Assembly: GCA_032690845.1 (NCBI GenBank)
Contig: CM064430.1
Span: 53,107,882 to 53,171,881, forward strand
DNA from: Eleusine coracana subsp. coracana
Lineage: Eukaryota > Streptophyta > Magnoliopsida > Poales > Poaceae
Reading direction: 5' to 3'
DNA length: 64,000 bases
The notes below the pieces were generated by a model, which was not told the origin of the DNA, searched no databases, and was given only the letters and a program-made list of their open reading frames with translations. The position numbers and the translations under genes were made by a program. Shown here piece by piece: positions 11,040-23,082 of the stretch. Each line of letters begins with the position of its first letter. Positions within the stretch are counted from its first letter, which is position 1.

Positions 11040-11845
11040 CCCCATGTTACAAGTTGATGGCTCGCTAACTTATTTCCTCCGTTCTCTAAATGTTATCGTT
11101 AGGAATAGATTTTATTCAAGTTTGAACTAATTTTAGTTTTTTAACGACAGCATTGAGAGAATACAGGGAGTATGTTTTTAATTTAGTGGTAACGTTGAAT
11201 TTCTCTTCCGCCTGGATATGCGGTGCTTGGAAGCAAGCGCGGATTGGACAAATTTAAGAAGAAAACAATTTTCTTCAGTATTATGCGGGTACAGGCAATT
11301 GATACATTTCTGATTTCTCTCGTTCATATGATGTGTTTTGTACTCAAAATCAGATTGCATATACCAATATTTTGTGGATTACCATGCATCTCAAGTTCTT
11401 TAAAATGAACATGAAGAAAACATGCATGAGGCTGTTTGGTTGCTGCCTGCTAGGCAGCTCGTGCTGTCAGGCATCAATCACAGATTCACAGCCTCAAGCA
11501 TTCACCGTTCAGAATCAGATGCTTGAGCGTAGATCACAATTGAGGTTGGAATTAGGAGTAAAAACATAATCGTTCCATTTTATTACAGTTGTGGGTGTTG
11601 CCCAGCCGTGTGTAGCTACCCTCTCGGTAGGAAATCTGTGTTCTAAGCTTGGCCCATGTTACAAGTTGACTACTCTTCAGCCAGCCAGGTGACGAGGTGC
11701 TCAGAAACTAGTGCAGGTTGTACACGTGTCGGACGCACACAGTATACCTCACTGTTCAGAGGCTACACGCAACGCAAGCGAAACATTTCTGTTTTCTCTC
11801 ATGCATGTGATGTGTTCTGTACTCATAATCAAATTATTACATAAT
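11040..11845. repeat. Diverged direct repeat upstream of peptide gene copy 2
   Basis: Two related blocks (about 11040-11345 and 11650-11845) share the opening CCCATGTTACAAGTTGA. They also share a later stretch with TGATGTGTT(C/T)TGTACTCA. The second block also matches the upstream region of copy 1 (GTGCAG/GTAGA...TGTACACGTGT). The zone appears to be a tandem promoter duplication interrupted by unrelated sequence. Confidence 0.65.
11073..11170. mobile_element. Stowaway-like MITE
   Basis: A 98-bp element flanked by TA (11071-11072 and 11171-11172). Its ends TTTCCTCCGTTCTCTAAATG and CTCCCTGTATTCTCTCAATG (inverted right end) match the Stowaway pattern. It sits about 75 bp upstream of the TATA box of peptide gene copy 2. 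Confidence 0.7.
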
Positions 11846-12066
11846 AATTACAGAAACAAGGAAATAATGTAAGGTCGTGGGTGGAGCATCTGCTAGATGT
11901 TTTTGCAGTTTGAACATAGCTGAGAGAGTTGTTAAACATGTGAGAACCATAAGTTATGAAATCCGTATTTATTACCTCAAAAAAATCCATATTTAAAAGA
12001 ATGTTTTTCACTTATACTACTATATCTTCAATTTCAATAATTATTTCTCAAAAATACAAACTATAA

Positions 12067-12070
<4 letters not shown>

Positions 12071-12156
<86 letters not shown>
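12071..12156. repeat. (TA)43 microsatellite
   Basis: An uninterrupted TA dinucleotide run of about 86 bases. Its length is probably variable between individuals and prone to assembly error. Confidence 0.95.
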
Positions 12157-12158
<2 letters not shown>

Positions 12159-12499
12159 CCTAACTCTACAAACATACACAACCTTCACATTATTACAAAT
12201 TCTCAGATAAAATGGGAGAAGAAAACAAAGGAGTAAAATCAAAGCCAATTTATTATTATGTTTTCATCCATGATTGACGTGTTCCGGAGTGATGACCTTT
12301 AGAGTTGAGCTTGCCCTTATAAACAACTCCTTTGTTTTCTGTCCATGCTACCAATGACCAAAAGCGCAATTGTATAAGATAATATCATTACGATATTTTC
12401 AAATAGCCTAATATAAAGCAGCTACCCCAACGAATATCATGGGCTTAATTGTTTCATCTATGTTATTAGGCCAAATTCCCAACACATGAGAAACAGAAA

Positions 12500-14300
12500 T
12501 AGGTGAGGTTAACCCGGTAGCTAGATAAACTATCCGTCATAACTCTTTTGCATGATGATAGTTAAAGAAGAGGTGTATGATTGTCTTATCACAATTACAA
12601 GATATACACTTTTGACTCCTCTTCTAGTTTTTTCGCTAGATTGTCTTTTGTTAAAACTACCCTCTTATGAAGGTACTAAAATAAATTCTTAATTTTTAGA
12701 TGAATTTTTAGTTTCTAAATAAATTTGTGATGAAAGGGATTATGTTGATTCAACATATGAAAAAACATAGAACGGACCATGAAAATGACATTCCTATGCA
12801 AGTTCCCTTTACAGATATCTCTCTCCTCCACCAAATTAACATTGGAAATCTTAGCTACCAAGTCTAACCACTCTCTTAGTTTTTTATCCATCAGAGCTCG
12901 CCTAAATGAAATATTCAAAGGGTCCAAGCTCATGACACTCGCCATCAAAGCATGTGGGTGACGTGCGAGATATTATAAATGGACGGGAATGGTTCTTGAC
13001 TTACCCATGTATCCTCCCAAAATCGTTTGATCCCTATCATTTTTTGCAAAAGATCCATAAGCCAAAACTTTGTTTTCTTATCCTCATAAGCCCTCTCCAG
13101 AAATATGAGTCGTACGGTCTTTTTTGAACTTGTGTTAGAGATTTTGACCTTACATATTTATTCCTAAGTAAAGATTCACATGGTCCATCATTATTAAGAA
13201 AGTTTACAATTCATTTGCTGAGGCATTTGTTTTGAACCTCGAGATCAATAATTCCAAGATCGGCTTGATCCTTCGGATGGTAAAAAAAATGTCTCATTTT
13301 ACTAGGTGATACTTTTTTATTTGTAATGTCTTGTCAATAGAAACATGATCTATAATAAACCAGCTTCTTTAGGATGTATTTCAAAAAATAACATAAATAT
13401 GGATGGGCTACGAAGCATTGAATTTAGGAGTAGTTATCTATCTCTATAAAATAAATTCTTAGCCTTGTAACAAGTCAATTTTTTCTCAAAGTGTTCCTGT
13501 ACTTTTATCCAATCAGCATTTAGGAGTTGTCTATGGTGCATCGGTATCCCTAAATATCTAAATAGGTATTCCCTGATGTTGCAGCCAAAGATTTAAAGTA
13601 ATTATCTTCAAACTCCTTGGCATGGCCATAGCAGAAGATCTCGCTCTGTGAAAATTTGTTTTTAGACCAGAGAGTTGTTCGAAAGCAGAAAGCAATAGCT
13701 TCATATTTTTTGCTTGCTTCAAATGATCTAGGAAGATAATAGTATCATCTGCATATTACAGGATCAATAAACTATCATCTACCAGGTGAGGTATAACACC
13801 CATATATTGTCCATTATCTTTGGCCCTTCTAATTAAGAGCTTTAGCATATCTACAACAATATTAAATAGGATGGGGGACATAGGGTCTCGTTGTGTGACC
13901 CCCATCTTAGTCTGAAAGTAGCGTCCAATATTGTCATTTACTTTGACACCCACACTCCCATCTGAGACTATTCCTTCAACAATCTACATCATTTGGATGA
14001 GAACCCTTTTATTCTTAGTGTCTATTGAAGAAATGATCATTTTACCTTATCATAGGTCTTCTCAAAAATCAATTTTAAGAATGATCCTATCTTTTTTTGT
14101 TGTATGTAGCTCGTCTTATAGAGAATCATCACTTCCTCCATAATATTTTTGCCAAACATGAAGGGAGTTTGGGAGGGCCTGACTATATTTTGAGCTATAT
14201 TTGTGCCAACTTTCATAAATATCTTGAAGCTAGCACGCAAATGAGTCTATATTGTTGTATGTGTATTGCATCCGGTGTTTCTGGATCACACTAAAATTAA
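12500..14300 (-). pseudogene. LINE (L1-type non-LTR) reverse transcriptase remnant
   Basis: On the minus strand several frames carry reverse transcriptase pieces in order. At 14240-14037 is a finger/palm start with FEKTYDKVK. At 13953-13540 is the palm with DPMSPILFNIVVDMLK, then an in-frame TAA (13756-13758) directly before an intact YADD box, then DTIIFLDHLKQAKNMKLL. At 12948-12715 is a thumb-like segment. Near 12600-12550 is the zinc-knuckle zf-RVT motif CISCNCDKTIIHLFFNYHHAKEL. Frameshifts and stops separate the pieces. The endonuclease half is missing and no poly-A tail or target duplication was found. It is an inactive 5'-truncated copy. Confidence 0.88.
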
Positions 14301-14586
14301 GGCTGAAAAGAGGTAGGCGCTCATCATAAAAATCTTTAAACAGCGCCATGATGAGATCCTATTTTATTATCTCCCATATTATGAAGAATCATAATAATGC
14401 ATCTAGCATGTAGTCAAATGTTGGTTGGATGTTCCTCTCAACTTTTATTTCTCTCCGGGTTCCAGTTGAGCGTCCTGGACAAGCTCATACAAGTGTAGCC
14501 TGCTGCTACACACAACCCGTTTCTTATTTAATTTCTTCGTATATAGTGTAACAAGTATGTATCGACGACCCTCTCCTCTTTTAACC

Positions 14587-15276
14587 TCAAGGGCAGAAGA
14601 CGACCCTGTAGTTGGTTCCTCCGGGGCAGGTGAAGGTGCTGGTCGGGTCGTCCTTGGGGTAGCTGTACGCGTCCGGACAGAGATCCTTGAAGAACCTGGA
14701 GTAGTTGGTCGGGCCGCAGGTGTTGATCGCCGTGCCGACGCAGCAGTACTCGTCGCGCTTGAACACGGGGCACGCGTTGTTGCACACGCCGTCCTGCCTC
14801 AGCTCCGGCGGGCACCTCGCCGTGATGTCGACGGCGCATCTCGGCCCGCGGTTGCACCCGGTCCCGCCGTCGGGAAGGAAGTTCATGGGCACGTTGAACC
14901 CGTCGATGAGGGAGATGTCGAAGAAGTCGAGGTTCATGAACTGGTTGAGCGCGAACTCGGCCAGCGTGTTGGGCGCGCGCCCGTACCCCGTGCACTGCAG
15001 AACGCCGCCGCAGTCGCCGGTGCGGCACGACCCGCGGCCGCTGCCGTCGAACTGGCACCCCGTGCGCGCCCAGATGCGCGCCGCCGTCGTCCCGGCCGGC
15101 ACGTTGATGGTCCACGTCTCGCCGCGGTTGAGCTGGCGCCCGCCGCCCACGGGCACGGACGCGGCCCACACGGTGTAGGGGCACTGGTTCACCACGGTGA
15201 AGACCGCCGCCTCGCCGGCCGCGGCGAGGAGGGCGAGGACGGCGGCGACGGGGAGGATGATCGCAGAGGAAGCCAT
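14587..15276 (-). CDS. Thaumatin-like protein (PR-5, osmotin/zeamatin type)
   Basis: The 229-residue product has a signal peptide (residues 1-23) and then the thaumatin fold, starting [14 protein letters not shown]. The family signature [16 protein letters not shown] is at residues 80-95. All 16 Cys expected for the large class, giving eight disulphides, are present. Candidates for the acidic-cleft REDDD set are R67, E107, D120, D125 and D210. PR-5 proteins of this class are secreted, bind fungal wall glucans or permeabilise hyphae, and are induced by pathogens or osmotic stress. There is no C-terminal vacuolar extension, since the protein ends VVFCP, so it is probably apoplastic. The gene is intronless and GC-rich with a TATA box 44 bp upstream of the start. 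Confidence 0.95.
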   Translation of the reverse strand: MASSAIILPVAAVLALLAAAGEAAVFTVVNQCPYTVWAASVPVGGGRQLNRGETWTINVPAGTTAARIWARTGCQFDGSGRGSCRTGDCGGVLQCTGYGRAPNTLAEFALNQFMNLDFFDISLIDGFNVPMNFLPDGGTGCNRGPRCAVDITARCPPELRQDGVCNNACPVFKRDEYCCVGTAINTCGPTNYSRFFKDLCPDAYSYPKDDPTSTFTCPGGTNYRVVFCP

Positions 15277-15319
15277 TATCGGAATGAATGCAAGGGTAGT
15301 GGAGATGAAGCGAACCGGG

Positions 15320-15326
15320 TTTTATA
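15320..15326 (-). promoter_or_regulatory. TATA box of thaumatin-like gene
   Basis: Minus-strand TATAAAA in the context CACTATAAAACCC, 44 bp before the start codon. This implies a very short leader. Confidence 0.75.
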
Positions 15327-15833
15327 GTGTGACGGATCAACTGTTGAACGGGGGGATTGGGATGTGGAAAAATGATATGGATTGGAGAAGATGTCAATGG
15401 TCGTTTGCGTCCACGCATGATGGATTTGCTGACGGCGGCTACAAATCTTTGAACGTTTCCGTGGAATTTTCCCGAGATGATTGAGACTAGCTAGCTAAGA
15501 TTATTTGTCGCTCTCACACCGGCTGCTATAAGTTGCGCCACGCCCGCACGAGCTATAGTATATCTACTACTAGAGGGAGGGCTCTTACGTAGTTCTTGTA
15601 CTGGCCACACAACATCATTAGATTTCAATAACTTCGAGAGCTCGTATTCCGGCGACTGAAATGCATGTGAGGGATTTGTTCCGTGGACGCGTCGTCCGAC
15701 GACCAATGTGGATGTGGGGTGTTTCTACCTCCGACGTCCTTCGCGTGAGCTTGATGCTGTGCGTCATCCTGGGCCTGGCGCGCTGCCCCGACTGAGCATG
15801 AGCTTGATACTCTCTCCCCTCTGATTTTGTGTA

Positions 15834-16460
15834 TGACGATCAGGACAAGAAGATTGGTTCAATATGATTGTCCTATGATGCCATCAATCAGAGATCTTCT
15901 ACAGTGCTTGCAAGTATTGTGAGCTGTCCATTGTCTTAAATCTAATGGATTCTAATTAAAGATATTTAAATATTGATCAACCTACTTAAGTATTGACGAC
16001 AAGAACGTAATCTCATATAGTATTGATCAATATAGAAAGTTAGGTGCATATATAGGAAAGATCTCTAAGAATAGAAATTAATATCAAGAAGGCAATTTAT
16101 TACCTCGAAAATATAGATCATATATACTCTTTCTAATGGAGGAGCCAGTGTACTATGCGTGCATGCATATCAACCCACTGAAGTATTACGTATAAGTTTG
16201 TTCATTTACCAGGTCATATATTGTGTTCAAATTTGTCAAAGTGGGGTCACTATTTATTGACTTGTATGGTAAATTAGAGAAAGAAGCAATCGAGCTCAAA
16301 ATTTTGTCTCAACTGACATCATCAACCAAGAAAAAGTTTGGAGTTCTGCAATTAATTAGATGGTTGGCACTGTGATGAAGGAGAAAGGTAATGGTGTATG
16401 ACGATCAGGCACGAGGATTAGTTCAATATGATTGTCCTATGATGTCATCAATAAAGATCC
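15834..16460. repeat. Direct repeat of a TATGACGATCAGG block
   Basis: The block at 15834-15896 (TGTATGACGATCAGG ... TTCAATATGATTGTCCTATG) recurs at 16393-16455 with few changes, 560 bp apart. The second copy begins the small open frame at 16391. Their origin is unknown. Confidence 0.7.
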
Positions 16461-16579
16461 AAGAACCAGGATATGGCCTGAAAGTGAATAAAACGTATAC
16501 TGCTGCCGAGCATGAAATTTGTGACGATGACGAGTGCTATAAAATCTATGCTGTTGAAGTTTCATTCGGTTGCTGCTAG
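16391..16579 (+). CDS. Small open frame, function unknown
   Basis: This 62-codon frame encodes a soluble, acidic, tyrosine-rich product ending VEVSFGCC, with the core AAEHEICDDDECYKIYAVEV. I recognise no family, signal peptide or promoter. The first third is duplicated in broken form at 15834. It may be an exon or relic of a larger gene rather than an independent gene. Whether it is translated cannot be told from sequence. Confidence 0.25.
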   Translation: MVYDDQARGLVQYDCPMMSSIKIQEPGYGLKVNKTYTAAEHEICDDDECYKIYAVEVSFGCC

Positions 16580-16835
16580 TGCTAGCATAAGACCACCACG
16601 TATGCTTGCTGAATTCCAAGTGGAAATGTTAAAAGTTTTTTTTATCATATACTAGCTTGAGTAGTCAACATGCTTGCTCAATCCATGATGCGCGGACGTG
16701 ACGCCTTCTAATCTGCCATTTTCCTAAGTCCCAATTCAATCATATCCGTTCGGTGTGTCTATAAATTCCAACTCATCTCGTCCCTAGCAACTGGAATATT
16801 ACAGTTTGATGGATCGAGATCCCAAGTAACATATA

Positions 16836-17069
16836 CTCCCTCTGTTTTTAAATTATTATCATTGTTGATTTTTTAGTCAATTTTAATCATTCATATTATT
16901 CAAAATATTATTTTAAGTATGTAAAACTTTAATTATTTTTTTAATTTCCTTTGATAATAAAATAAACTATGACAACATATATGATATTCTCTAAATTTTT
17001 TTGAATAAGATAAGTGATTAAAATTAACTAAAAAATCAATGACAGGCAACAATTTAAGAACGGATGGAG
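16836..17069. mobile_element. Stowaway-like MITE
   Basis: A 234-bp element flanked by TA on both sides. The termini CTCCCTCTGTTTTTAAATT and CTCCATCCGTTCTTAAATT (inverted right end) match at 16 of 19 positions. The interior is AT-rich and non-coding. Confidence 0.85.
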
Positions 17070-17430
17070 TATTCTGTTGAAACTACTTGATCATTTTAGA
17101 GAAAAAAAATACAGCAATTTGAATTGTTACTTGCGCCATTGTACAAATTAAATAATGACAACAGTAGTGTGCAAAATGTGTGCACACCGATGAAAGTATT
17201 TAGTTTACAATATTCATGATGTGTATGTGTTTGGTTTGTTACCTTAATGCTATACATCATTGCCATACATACATTGTTAAAAGTGTGGTGTGTAATTTAT
17301 TCATCATTTATAGTAAAGTTTTCTAAAGATATGAATTAATGATAAGTGAGATAAATAAACAATCATGAAAAACTAGTGGTCAAATATTTAGCGTGACAAT
17401 GTTTAAAAGTGAACCAAACAAGGATAGTTA

Positions 17431-18518
17431 TAGCATCTCCAGTGGAGGCTCCTAAATAAGTTTTTATCCTAAATTTTAGAAGCCTAGCAAAAAAACATAA
17501 CTCCAGTGGGGCTTTTAAATTGGCTCCCATTTTTCATGCCCTTCCAAATTTTCTCTTTAGGCTGTCAAATTTGCAACCCTCCCATCCCCCTCCTAAAATA
17601 TGAGCTCCACAACTTTTTCTCATTTTTCTTTTTTTTCTTTTTTTGGTTCCATTTTTCTTCCTCCTCCGGTCCTCCCCGCATCGCCTTCCTCCCCGTGCAC
17701 CCAGTCCCGCCGGCTCTGTCCAATCCCCTTCGCCGCCGCCCAGTACGTCACCGCCACCCAGTCCCCCCTCCCTAACCCCCCCCCTCCCGCCGCCTAGTCC
17801 GCGGCCAGTATGGAGCCCACGCAGACGGATTCGAGGGCCCCCGGTGCCAGATCAATGGGCCATGGCCCCAACTCGGTGCCGATGGCTTACGGCAGCTCTG
17901 GCGGCCCGCGCCCTCGCCGGTCAACGGCCCCTCCCCCTCCGTGTTCTCTGGTGCTCTGGTGTAGAGACGGAGGCGAGGGCGGTGGAGCGAGCACCAGATC
18001 GGGGCGGCGCGACTGCGGGAGAGGGCCAAGGCAGGGAGCTCCTTCGTCGAGCTTGGTGCGGGCGGGCGGGGAGGGTGGCGGCACTCCGCCACTCGGCTCA
18101 GCTTCTCCGCCTACCCAACCCCAAGATTCGGCCGCCCAACCAGAGCTCCGCCAAGATTTCGCCGAGTTCTGAGGTCGAACTCGCCGACAAGGTGACGGTG
18201 TGTGTGTGTGTTTCACCAAAGCTCACTGACGACCTCGCCTTGCCCTACATCATCACGCTGTCCTCCGAGAGCACCACCACCGTGAGAATCGACCGCAGGC
18301 GCTGGCGGGTGGCGAGCAGAGGCCGTGAGCGATGAGCAGAGGCAGCGAGCTGGAGAAGAACAACTCAATTTTTTGATTGACTGATGGCCACGTGTTTTAG
18401 GATCCCATTTGCAATTCTTCACTGGAGTTGGAAGTAAAATTGGGATCCTAAATTTTATAATTGAGCTTGTAAAATTAAATTTAGGAGCCCAATTTTACAT
18501 GCGCCACTGGAGATGCTA
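17431..18518. mobile_element. Harbinger-like element with GC-rich core, next to HST
   Basis: Perfect 15-bp inverted ends TAGCATCTCCAGTGG are flanked by the duplicated target TTA (17428-17430 and 18519-18521), which fits PIF/Harbinger-type insertion. Subterminal zones are AT-rich with repeated CTCCAGTGG and CCTAAATTTTA motifs. The 17640-18340 core is GC-rich with a 230-codon plus-strand frame that I do not recognise. No transposase is present. The right end is 177 bp from the HST start codon, so it overlaps or displaces that promoter. Confidence 0.8.
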
Positions 18519-18694
18519 TTAAAGAAACATTCATTCAGAAATCGCAGAAACTGAATTTTTTGCCGCACCACGTTACCACAGCCACAGGATAACACACCCA
18601 CGGCTCTCATCCCCTGCCTCACTCTCTGCTTCCCATCACCAATGGCGATGGGTGGCTGAAAAAACAGAGTCCGGGTACCCAAACCTCCGTCCCC

Positions 18695-21600
18695 ATGGCT
18701 CGCCTCGCCTCCCCTCTCCCATCCCGCGCCCTTGCTCCCCGCTTCCTCGCCGCCCCCACCGTCCGCAGCCGGCTGCCGCCGCGCGTGCTCAGCCCGTCGC
18801 CGTCCGCGTCCCCACTCCTCTCCTCCGCCCCCGCCCGCTTATCCAGTAGCTGGCCTGGTTCCTGCAACTTCGCCCGCGAGCGACGGCGGGACACATCGCG
18901 GGTAAGATAGCCCATTCCTTCCTATACCCCAATGCAGCGTATTCTGGTTGATTGCGGTGTGGTCGGCTCTTCTGTCGGCTGCAACGAGTGAGTGTTGTTT
19001 CATTTTGATTTTTGAGTTCAGTTAGTTGCGTTGACCAAGTGGACCTAGGTGGCAGTAGTAATCACGCAGTTGAAGAGTGCAAGCATGGATGATGCAAACC
19101 ATCTGTGTTGAAGTGTTGGTCACTTGAAAATTCAAACATGGGTGCCAATTGATTGGGGCATAAGAGTCAGGAGGCCATGGCCAAATGTTTAGTGTCCCTA
19201 ATCCAAATTATCATTGTGTATGGTCACTTGAGCTGATTGGGGATCGTCACAATTCCCAAGTAGAGTGGAAATGGTTGTTCTAATGCATTGCTTAAAGACA
19301 CACCTATAGTGATGAATGAATGGGGTTGTCATTGTTACTATTCAGGGTTATGTGCATCTTGTCGTATAATATGGTCAGAATGATTTGACATTGTCTTTGG
19401 TCCTCATATAGGCGTGCTCTCAAGCTGATGCTGCTGGACCTGTCCAAGCCGTCCCGTTGTCAAAGACACTTGCAAATCTCAAGGATTCCTGCTGGCGATT
19501 TCTTAGGCCACATACAATTCGTGGGACTGCTCTGGGATCCATGTAGAGTGCTCTCTTTAAGTTCAGATTTATAATGATTTATCACAGTGTCTTTAGGTAC
19601 TGATGTCTTTGGTTTGATGCAGAGCTTTGGTTGCCAGAGCCTTGATAGAGAATCCTGAACTTATCAACTGGATGTTAGTATTCAAAGCATTCTATGGGCT
19701 GGTTGCATTAATCTGTGGCAATGGGTATATAGTTGGGATTAATCAGATCTATGACATTGCTATTGACAAGTATGTATGATCCCTTAATCAACTTTATTAT
19801 TTTTAAGTACCTTGGCATACTGAAACTTAGGCTCTGTCATAGATTACCATATCAACACTAAAATGAATATTGCTAACTGCTATTTCTGGTACATCTACCA
19901 TGTCTGATTTTGTGCTGTCGAACAGGGTAAACAAGCCATATTTACCTATTGCTGCTGGTGATCTCTCGGTTCAGTCAGCATGGTTGTTAGTGATATTATT
20001 CGCAGTTGCAGGCTTTTCAATTGTTGTATCAAACTTTGGATCTTTCATTACCTCTCTATACTGCCTTGGCCTATTTCTTGGCACCATATATTCGGTTCCC
20101 CCATTCAGACTGAAGAGATATCCAGTTGCTGCTTTTCTTATAATTGCAACGGTACTTTGGTCCTCCCTTGGCCTATATTTAATTTTGTATCATGACTGAA
20201 TATTATTTTTACCTTCTTTGTTTTATTACATCATTCTTATCATAATCGATAACAAGGTATTTCAGATAGATTATGCATGGTAAGACAAATCTTATGTGAA
20301 AAGAAAGGCGTAACATAGGATGCAGTTATATTTACTCAAAACAGGACAACATAAATAATTCTATTGAAAGTTCATGGGAGAACCTTAACTCATTTAGTTG
20401 AGAACTCATAGGACTAACATATTTGTGAGATATGTCCATGTATTCCTTCTGGACTGGACACAAATAAGGAAAGTTTTGGATTGCATATGTTCAATAAACC
20501 TAAACTTTGACCACAATTTTTTTTTATGTTTTGAGTTTGAACATTTTAAAACGTTTGAGTTGATTTGTCTTGAAAAACCGCGTCATAATAGTATAAAATT
20601 TCACTAGGCTTCATCAATGTATTGCAACAAAAATTATATTACCAAAGTTGCTATTTGGAGACTTCCGCAAAATTATGCTTTTACATAGTATCCTTATGAA
20701 GATGGAGAGATCAGCTGTCCCAGATATATATCACTTTGGGTAGAAAAGACTGACTAGTATCCCTCTTGTATGCTGAAACATACTTCTTCTTTGTAAACTT
20801 TGTAATAGTTAAACACTGAAAGCTTGCTATAATTTTTATCCATTTCTTTGCAAGAACTGTTATCTACTGAGGTACTATGTTTTCCCAGTTACATGGATAT
20901 GATGCACATTAGTAGAATGCAATCAGTGCTTCATATTTCCCTCTGTTTATACTTCATGATCTTTCATGACTTATATATAATACAGGCATTTCACACATTA
21001 TACATATCTATTTGACAACCGAACTTTCAACAATGGTGATTAGGTTCGTGGTTTTCTTCTCAACTTTGGGGTGTACTATGCTACTAGAGCTGCACTAGGT
21101 CTTACATTCCAATGGAGGTAAATAATCACCGGAATTTCTTATGGAATTTTTTTCTGCAAATTATATCTTGATGTTTGATACCCCTTGATAAAATGGTCAT
21201 AGTTCTGCACTTCTGCTGCATCTCACTGCAGACAGACATTCAAAGATGTTTGTGATGTCTAATAACATATGATGTGCTTCTATCTGCAGCTCTCCTGTTG
21301 CTTTCATTACATGCTTCGTGACATTATTTGCTTTGGTCATTGCCATAACCAAAGATCTCCCTGACGTCGAAGGAGATCGCAAGTGAGTTCATAAATTTAC
21401 ATAATTAATTTCCTCTAGCATGTTCTATCAGTGTTGTGCATTAATGGTAACTTGAAATCTTTGTTTGTGGGAAACTCAAAATTTACAACGTGGGCATACT
21501 AGTGAATGAAAAGAAAAAGCAAATAAATCGTCAAAGCACATGTATGCCTGCACATTCTTATCGAGGGTCAGTGCAGTATTCGGACTGGGGACTACAATAT

Positions 21601-23082
21601 ATCTCTATCGTCAAAGCACCTTGTTTATTAATGTCTACTATAGTTTGTGAGCTTCTGTATCTTTGTAATATTTCTCCAATCTTTAACAAGTGCCTGAGTC
21701 ATGATGGCTTGATGATTTTAGCCTGGAAAAGTTGATATACAATAAACAATTGAGGATAGTGTATATAAAATATTCCTGAAGACAGAAAAAAGGGATTACA
21801 TTTGTTGGCGCTGAACAATGAGCAAATATGCGCTCTAACTCAGTTATTAAATGAGTTTCCCTTAAGATCAAATAGCAGCAGTGCAGCTTGAGACAGTTCT
21901 GTTAAGCATATATTTTTCTGAGAAATATCAAGGGTTGAATTACTGATGTGATGTTTATCATGTCCCTATCAGGTACCAAATATCTACCTTGGCAACAAAA
22001 CTTGGTGTCAGAAACATTGCCTTCCTTGGCTCTGGTTTATTGGTAGCAAATTATATTGCTGCTATTATTGTGGCGTTTCAAATGCCTCAGGTTACCTTAC
22101 TACTGTTATCAATATTTCCTTGCAGTATCTCGTGGCCTTCAGATTTCCACTTCTTCAACTACAACGGATGCTTAGATTATGAGACACATAAGAACAATTA
22201 TAGTATTAAAACATACTATTACCCTTCACTGCTGTCCATAGCTTATAGTGCCCATATTTATATATTACACATTTACATTTTTCACAAAAACTCTCAGAAC
22301 TTAAGAAAATATAAAATCCTTACAGTAACATTGATATGCAGATTCTCTATCCATAGAAGTAACTTTGTGCCAATTCAAATTTCCATAATAATTTGTTAAT
22401 TTTATGTGTGGTTCAGTTTTAATGCTGCTACGTGATCCCTGTTGCATTGATGGTGCTATTCCAATTTGCAGGCATTTAGGTGCCCTGTAATGGTTCCTGT
22501 GCATGCCATCCTTGCTGCTGGCTTAATTTTCCAGGTAAACATGTTGATTACACTAAAGCTATGCAACTGCATCATTACTTCATTAAAACGTTTCAACTAG
22601 GATATTATTAGCCTACTCCGCAGGCCCTGCAATACTTTGTTATTGTTTGGATAAACTACATAGAACGACATAGGTAAGTTCTTAGGTTCCAAGGCTTAAA
22701 GTGCAATGATTTCTGTGGACTAAATGGATTACATGGATATTTTGTTGGTTGTGGAGCTTAAAGTGCAGTTCTATAGCAAAATTGCACAAAATTTCATTTT
22801 ACATGTGTTGTTATTGTAACTTGTTTATTTCATTCTTTCAGACATGGGTTCTGGAGCAAGCAAAGTACACTAAGGTGACGTTTTCACTTTTATAATGAGC
22901 ATTCTTCACAGTATAGTTTCAATATTGAACTGAGCAATTGAAATTTCTTAAAAAATCAGCAGCAAAAGTAATTCTGACATAGATAGTTGCCTTCATCTGT
23001 TTTGCAGGATGCCATTTCACAGTACTACCGGTTCATTTGGAACCTCTTCTATGCTGAATATATCTTCTTCCCGATAATATAG
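18695..23082 (+). CDS. HST: Homogentisate solanesyltransferase, chloroplastic
   Basis: This UbiA prenyltransferase joins homogentisate to solanesyl diphosphate with decarboxylation, the committed step of plastoquinone-9 synthesis at the plastid envelope. Ten exons join in frame to 388 residues: 18695-18901, 19412-19542, 19623-19769, 19926-20151, 21044-21117, 21290-21382, 21973-22090, 22472-22534, 22842-22874 and 23008-23082. Exon 1 is a Ser/Pro/Arg-rich transit peptide. The two Asp motifs that bind Mg-diphosphate are [10 protein letters not shown] (residues 153-162) and [10 protein letters not shown] (284-293). Several hydrophobic helices lie between and after them. The C-terminus [16 protein letters not shown] and the phrase [15 protein letters not shown] fit HST better than homogentisate phytyltransferase. 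A transposon ends 177 bp upstream. Confidence 0.93.

Noticed and set aside
14528..15418. A 296-codon minus-strand frame and a 256-codon plus-strand frame over the thaumatin-like gene.
   Set aside because: Both are shadows of the GC-rich PR-5 coding sequence, whose own frame has all family motifs.
17643..18335. A 230-codon frame just upstream of HST, considered as an upstream exon or separate gene.
   Set aside because: It lies wholly within the TTA-flanked element and has no recognisable domain. The HST transit peptide begins at 18695.
22616..22680. An alternative exon of HST starting GCCCTGCAATAC.
   Set aside because: It does not keep the reading frame with the known C-terminal sequence. 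The exon at 22842 joins cleanly as FQ-TWVLEQ.
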